From Lophius americanus (Eukaryota > Chordata > Actinopteri > Lophiiformes > Lophiidae): a DNA stretch of 64,000 nucleotides. The stretch lies in the NCBI GenBank assembly GCA_037951165.1, contig JBBDHG010000014.1, positions 953,501 through 1,017,500 on the forward strand. Reading direction: 5' to 3'. Both the position numbers and the translations under genes were made by a program. Below, one piece after another: positions 62,301 to 64,000 of this stretch. Position 1 is the stretch's first letter, and each line of letters begins with the position of its first letter. The notes under the pieces are model-generated. The model made no database searches, was not told where the DNA came from, and was given only the letters and a program-made list of their open reading frames with translations.

Positions 62301-64000
62301 ACTTTATCAACCTGAAAAGAAATTATTTTGCCAGATTGCTCAAATTACAGTAACAGTGTAATAGGAGAAAATGTAAACCAGAGCCTCGGATTAATAGCAT
62401 GATAATGAATGTACTCTTATACACGATAAGTTATGCACACCATAATTAATTTAATAGATCATTTTCAATTTAATATTGGTAATACTGCACATGATCTTAA
62501 AGAAGAAATACTGAACATGATAGTGTTATTTTTAAAAGACGAGAAACAGCTGTTTCCAGGGACAGCACCAGACGCTGTATTCCAATACCATATGCTATGA
62601 TACAAATTTTGATCAAATATATAATCAAAAGGAATGTTTCCTGACCACAGTCATAAATAACCTGCTGGCAGGGTCAAAGATCCCAATCACTTAATGCTTG
62701 TGAAATGTAACACCTTTTATGGGTTTGGGATTGAATATTCATTTGCTTATGTAAATTTAGAAAATAACTTCATTCTTCAATTCATTTTTCCCTTGCAATG
62801 TTTTAGAATTAAGATAAGCTAGTGCAATTAGAACTATCCAATTTCCGTATAAATATATATTGTAGGTATTGTTTCTAGATTAAATACTTAAATTGAAATA
62901 ATTCAGAAAAACAGACCCTTCCTTAGTTAGCAGTTGGCATCAATACACTAATGATTTGATGGCTCTAGCTGTCAGATTGTAATGTGGGAATTAATCAGTA
63001 TGCGTCTCACCAGTAGTCATGTTCTCCGTGGTGTAGGTGTAATAGCTTGGCTACATTGTCTGTGCCCTATGTTAAAGCTCCCCAAAGCATTGGCTCTCTC
63101 ACATGCTGAATAAATCATCTCCACTTCTTTCGTACAAGTGCTAACCACCTGAGTGTGTCTCATTCTCCCCTCTCATTATACAAGTCTAGAGGAGTAAGGC
63201 ATTCGTCAGCTGCTTCATCGTGTCAGTGGCCTTGATAAATGAAGTAGCTTTCACGGAAAATTACATTGGCAATCTTACTTTTGAAAAGGAGAAAGTGAAA
63301 GGGAAAAGCTGCACTTCAATGAATGGGCCAAGCTCTGCTCTGTGTCGCAGCTGATGTTCGGCTTCAGGGAGTGGAGGATATCATTAGCGCTAACTTGAGT
63401 ATTTTCTCTTTGCCGATGCCTGACTGACTGTTGCCTTTGTGTTAAAGTGCATTCCTTTTATGAAGTGGAATTTTTTAAGGCGCTGGAAAAGAAGACAGAT
63501 TGTGGTTTATTTAACAAAAGGAGTAAATTGGATGACAGAATTCATTATAAAGTAAGGTTGTTAGCTTACCGATGAACACTCTGGTAAAGCCAAGCAGATG
63601 AGCGGAGTTATTAATTTACCAAAGGAGATACTCAAACTCTAGGATTAAAATCAGTCCCACGTCTCTCGAAACTTCTTTTTGCTAGACATGCATTGTCTCT
63701 CTGACATGTATACTCCGTGTTGGCATTTGTGATGAATTGAGCTGACAGTATAGTGTATCAGCGCCGCTTGTCAAGTGCTCTAATAGCTTTGGAAAACTCC
63801 CTCACCCTCAGATCCTTATGATGTAAGATTAGAAACGTCCGTGCCGGACCGTCCCTGCGAATATTTGAAACCAGCTATCTGACATTTATAAACCCACTTC
63901 ACAACCTGATTGGTCTGCTGTGCTGAGCTGTAAACCAAGCCAATTGTCTGACTTTTTTCTCCAGCTCTCTCTCTTCTCTATTTTTGAAGCAATTGCTCAA
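59306..64000 (+). other. znf609 intron 2, left part
   Basis: It begins with donor GTACGT and continues to the window end. No further coding exon is recognisable; in particular the next conserved ZNF609 segment does not appear in any frame. The stretches 59400-61190 and 61430-64000 show no named repeat. The region about 63170-63520 is complex and less AT-rich, with a perfect palindrome TTAGCGCTAA (63384-63393), and may be conserved non-coding DNA. Confidence 0.75.
61200..61420. repeat. Fragment of 'GTTTACACGACA' family
   Basis: AAAAGTTATGCTGGCGACTA, then CTGTCCTGGC, parallels AAAATTATGCTGCCAACTAC, then TGGCCTGGC at 31050-31080. Both are followed by a TTTCAGT segment and an A-rich stretch. Boundaries are estimates. 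Confidence 0.4.

Overview
The window is vertebrate nuclear DNA, almost certainly from a ray-finned (teleost) fish. It is AT-rich and gene-poor. It carries the usual mix of teleost repeats: L2-type and Rex3/RTE-type LINE fragments, Tc1-like transposase remnants, hAT-type miniature elements, and tRNA-headed SINE-like repeats. No bacterial operons, CRISPR array, rRNA gene or functional tRNA gene was seen.

The only host gene I can support is the 5' part of znf609 (zinc finger protein 609; teleosts have a and b copies and I cannot tell which), on the + strand. A CpG-rich block at about 24590-25260 looks like its promoter, with a non-coding first exon ending at the splice donor 25114/25115. A 33.3 kb first intron (25115-58418) follows. 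Exon 2 (58419-59305) holds the last of the 5' UTR and the first 253 codons, starting at ATG 58547. The second intron begins at 59306 and runs off the window, so the remaining coding exons, including the zinc finger, lie beyond 64000.

Positions 1 to about 24589 are intergenic as far as I can see. They contain an L2 LINE tail, SINE-like repeats, two decayed Tc1 copies, a TIR element, a cluster of local duplications with a 23-bp minisatellite (18.5-21.9 kb), and a strong perfect hairpin at 3721-3755. Intron 1 holds two SINE-like copies, a second copy of the TIR element, three hAT-type elements (one with an exact 8-bp target duplication), a Rex3/RTE LINE fragment, and several hairpins.

The most interesting point is exon 2. 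In mammals the homologous single exon makes circ-ZNF609, a translated circular RNA. Here the exon has the same architecture: it contains the start codon, ends in phase 0, and has a length (887 nt) that is not a multiple of three. A back-spliced circle would therefore read 13 new codons and stop at TGA 58458-58460, the stop also used by a small upstream ORF. Three upstream ORFs, one of them ending a single base before the main ATG, suggest translational control of the linear mRNA.
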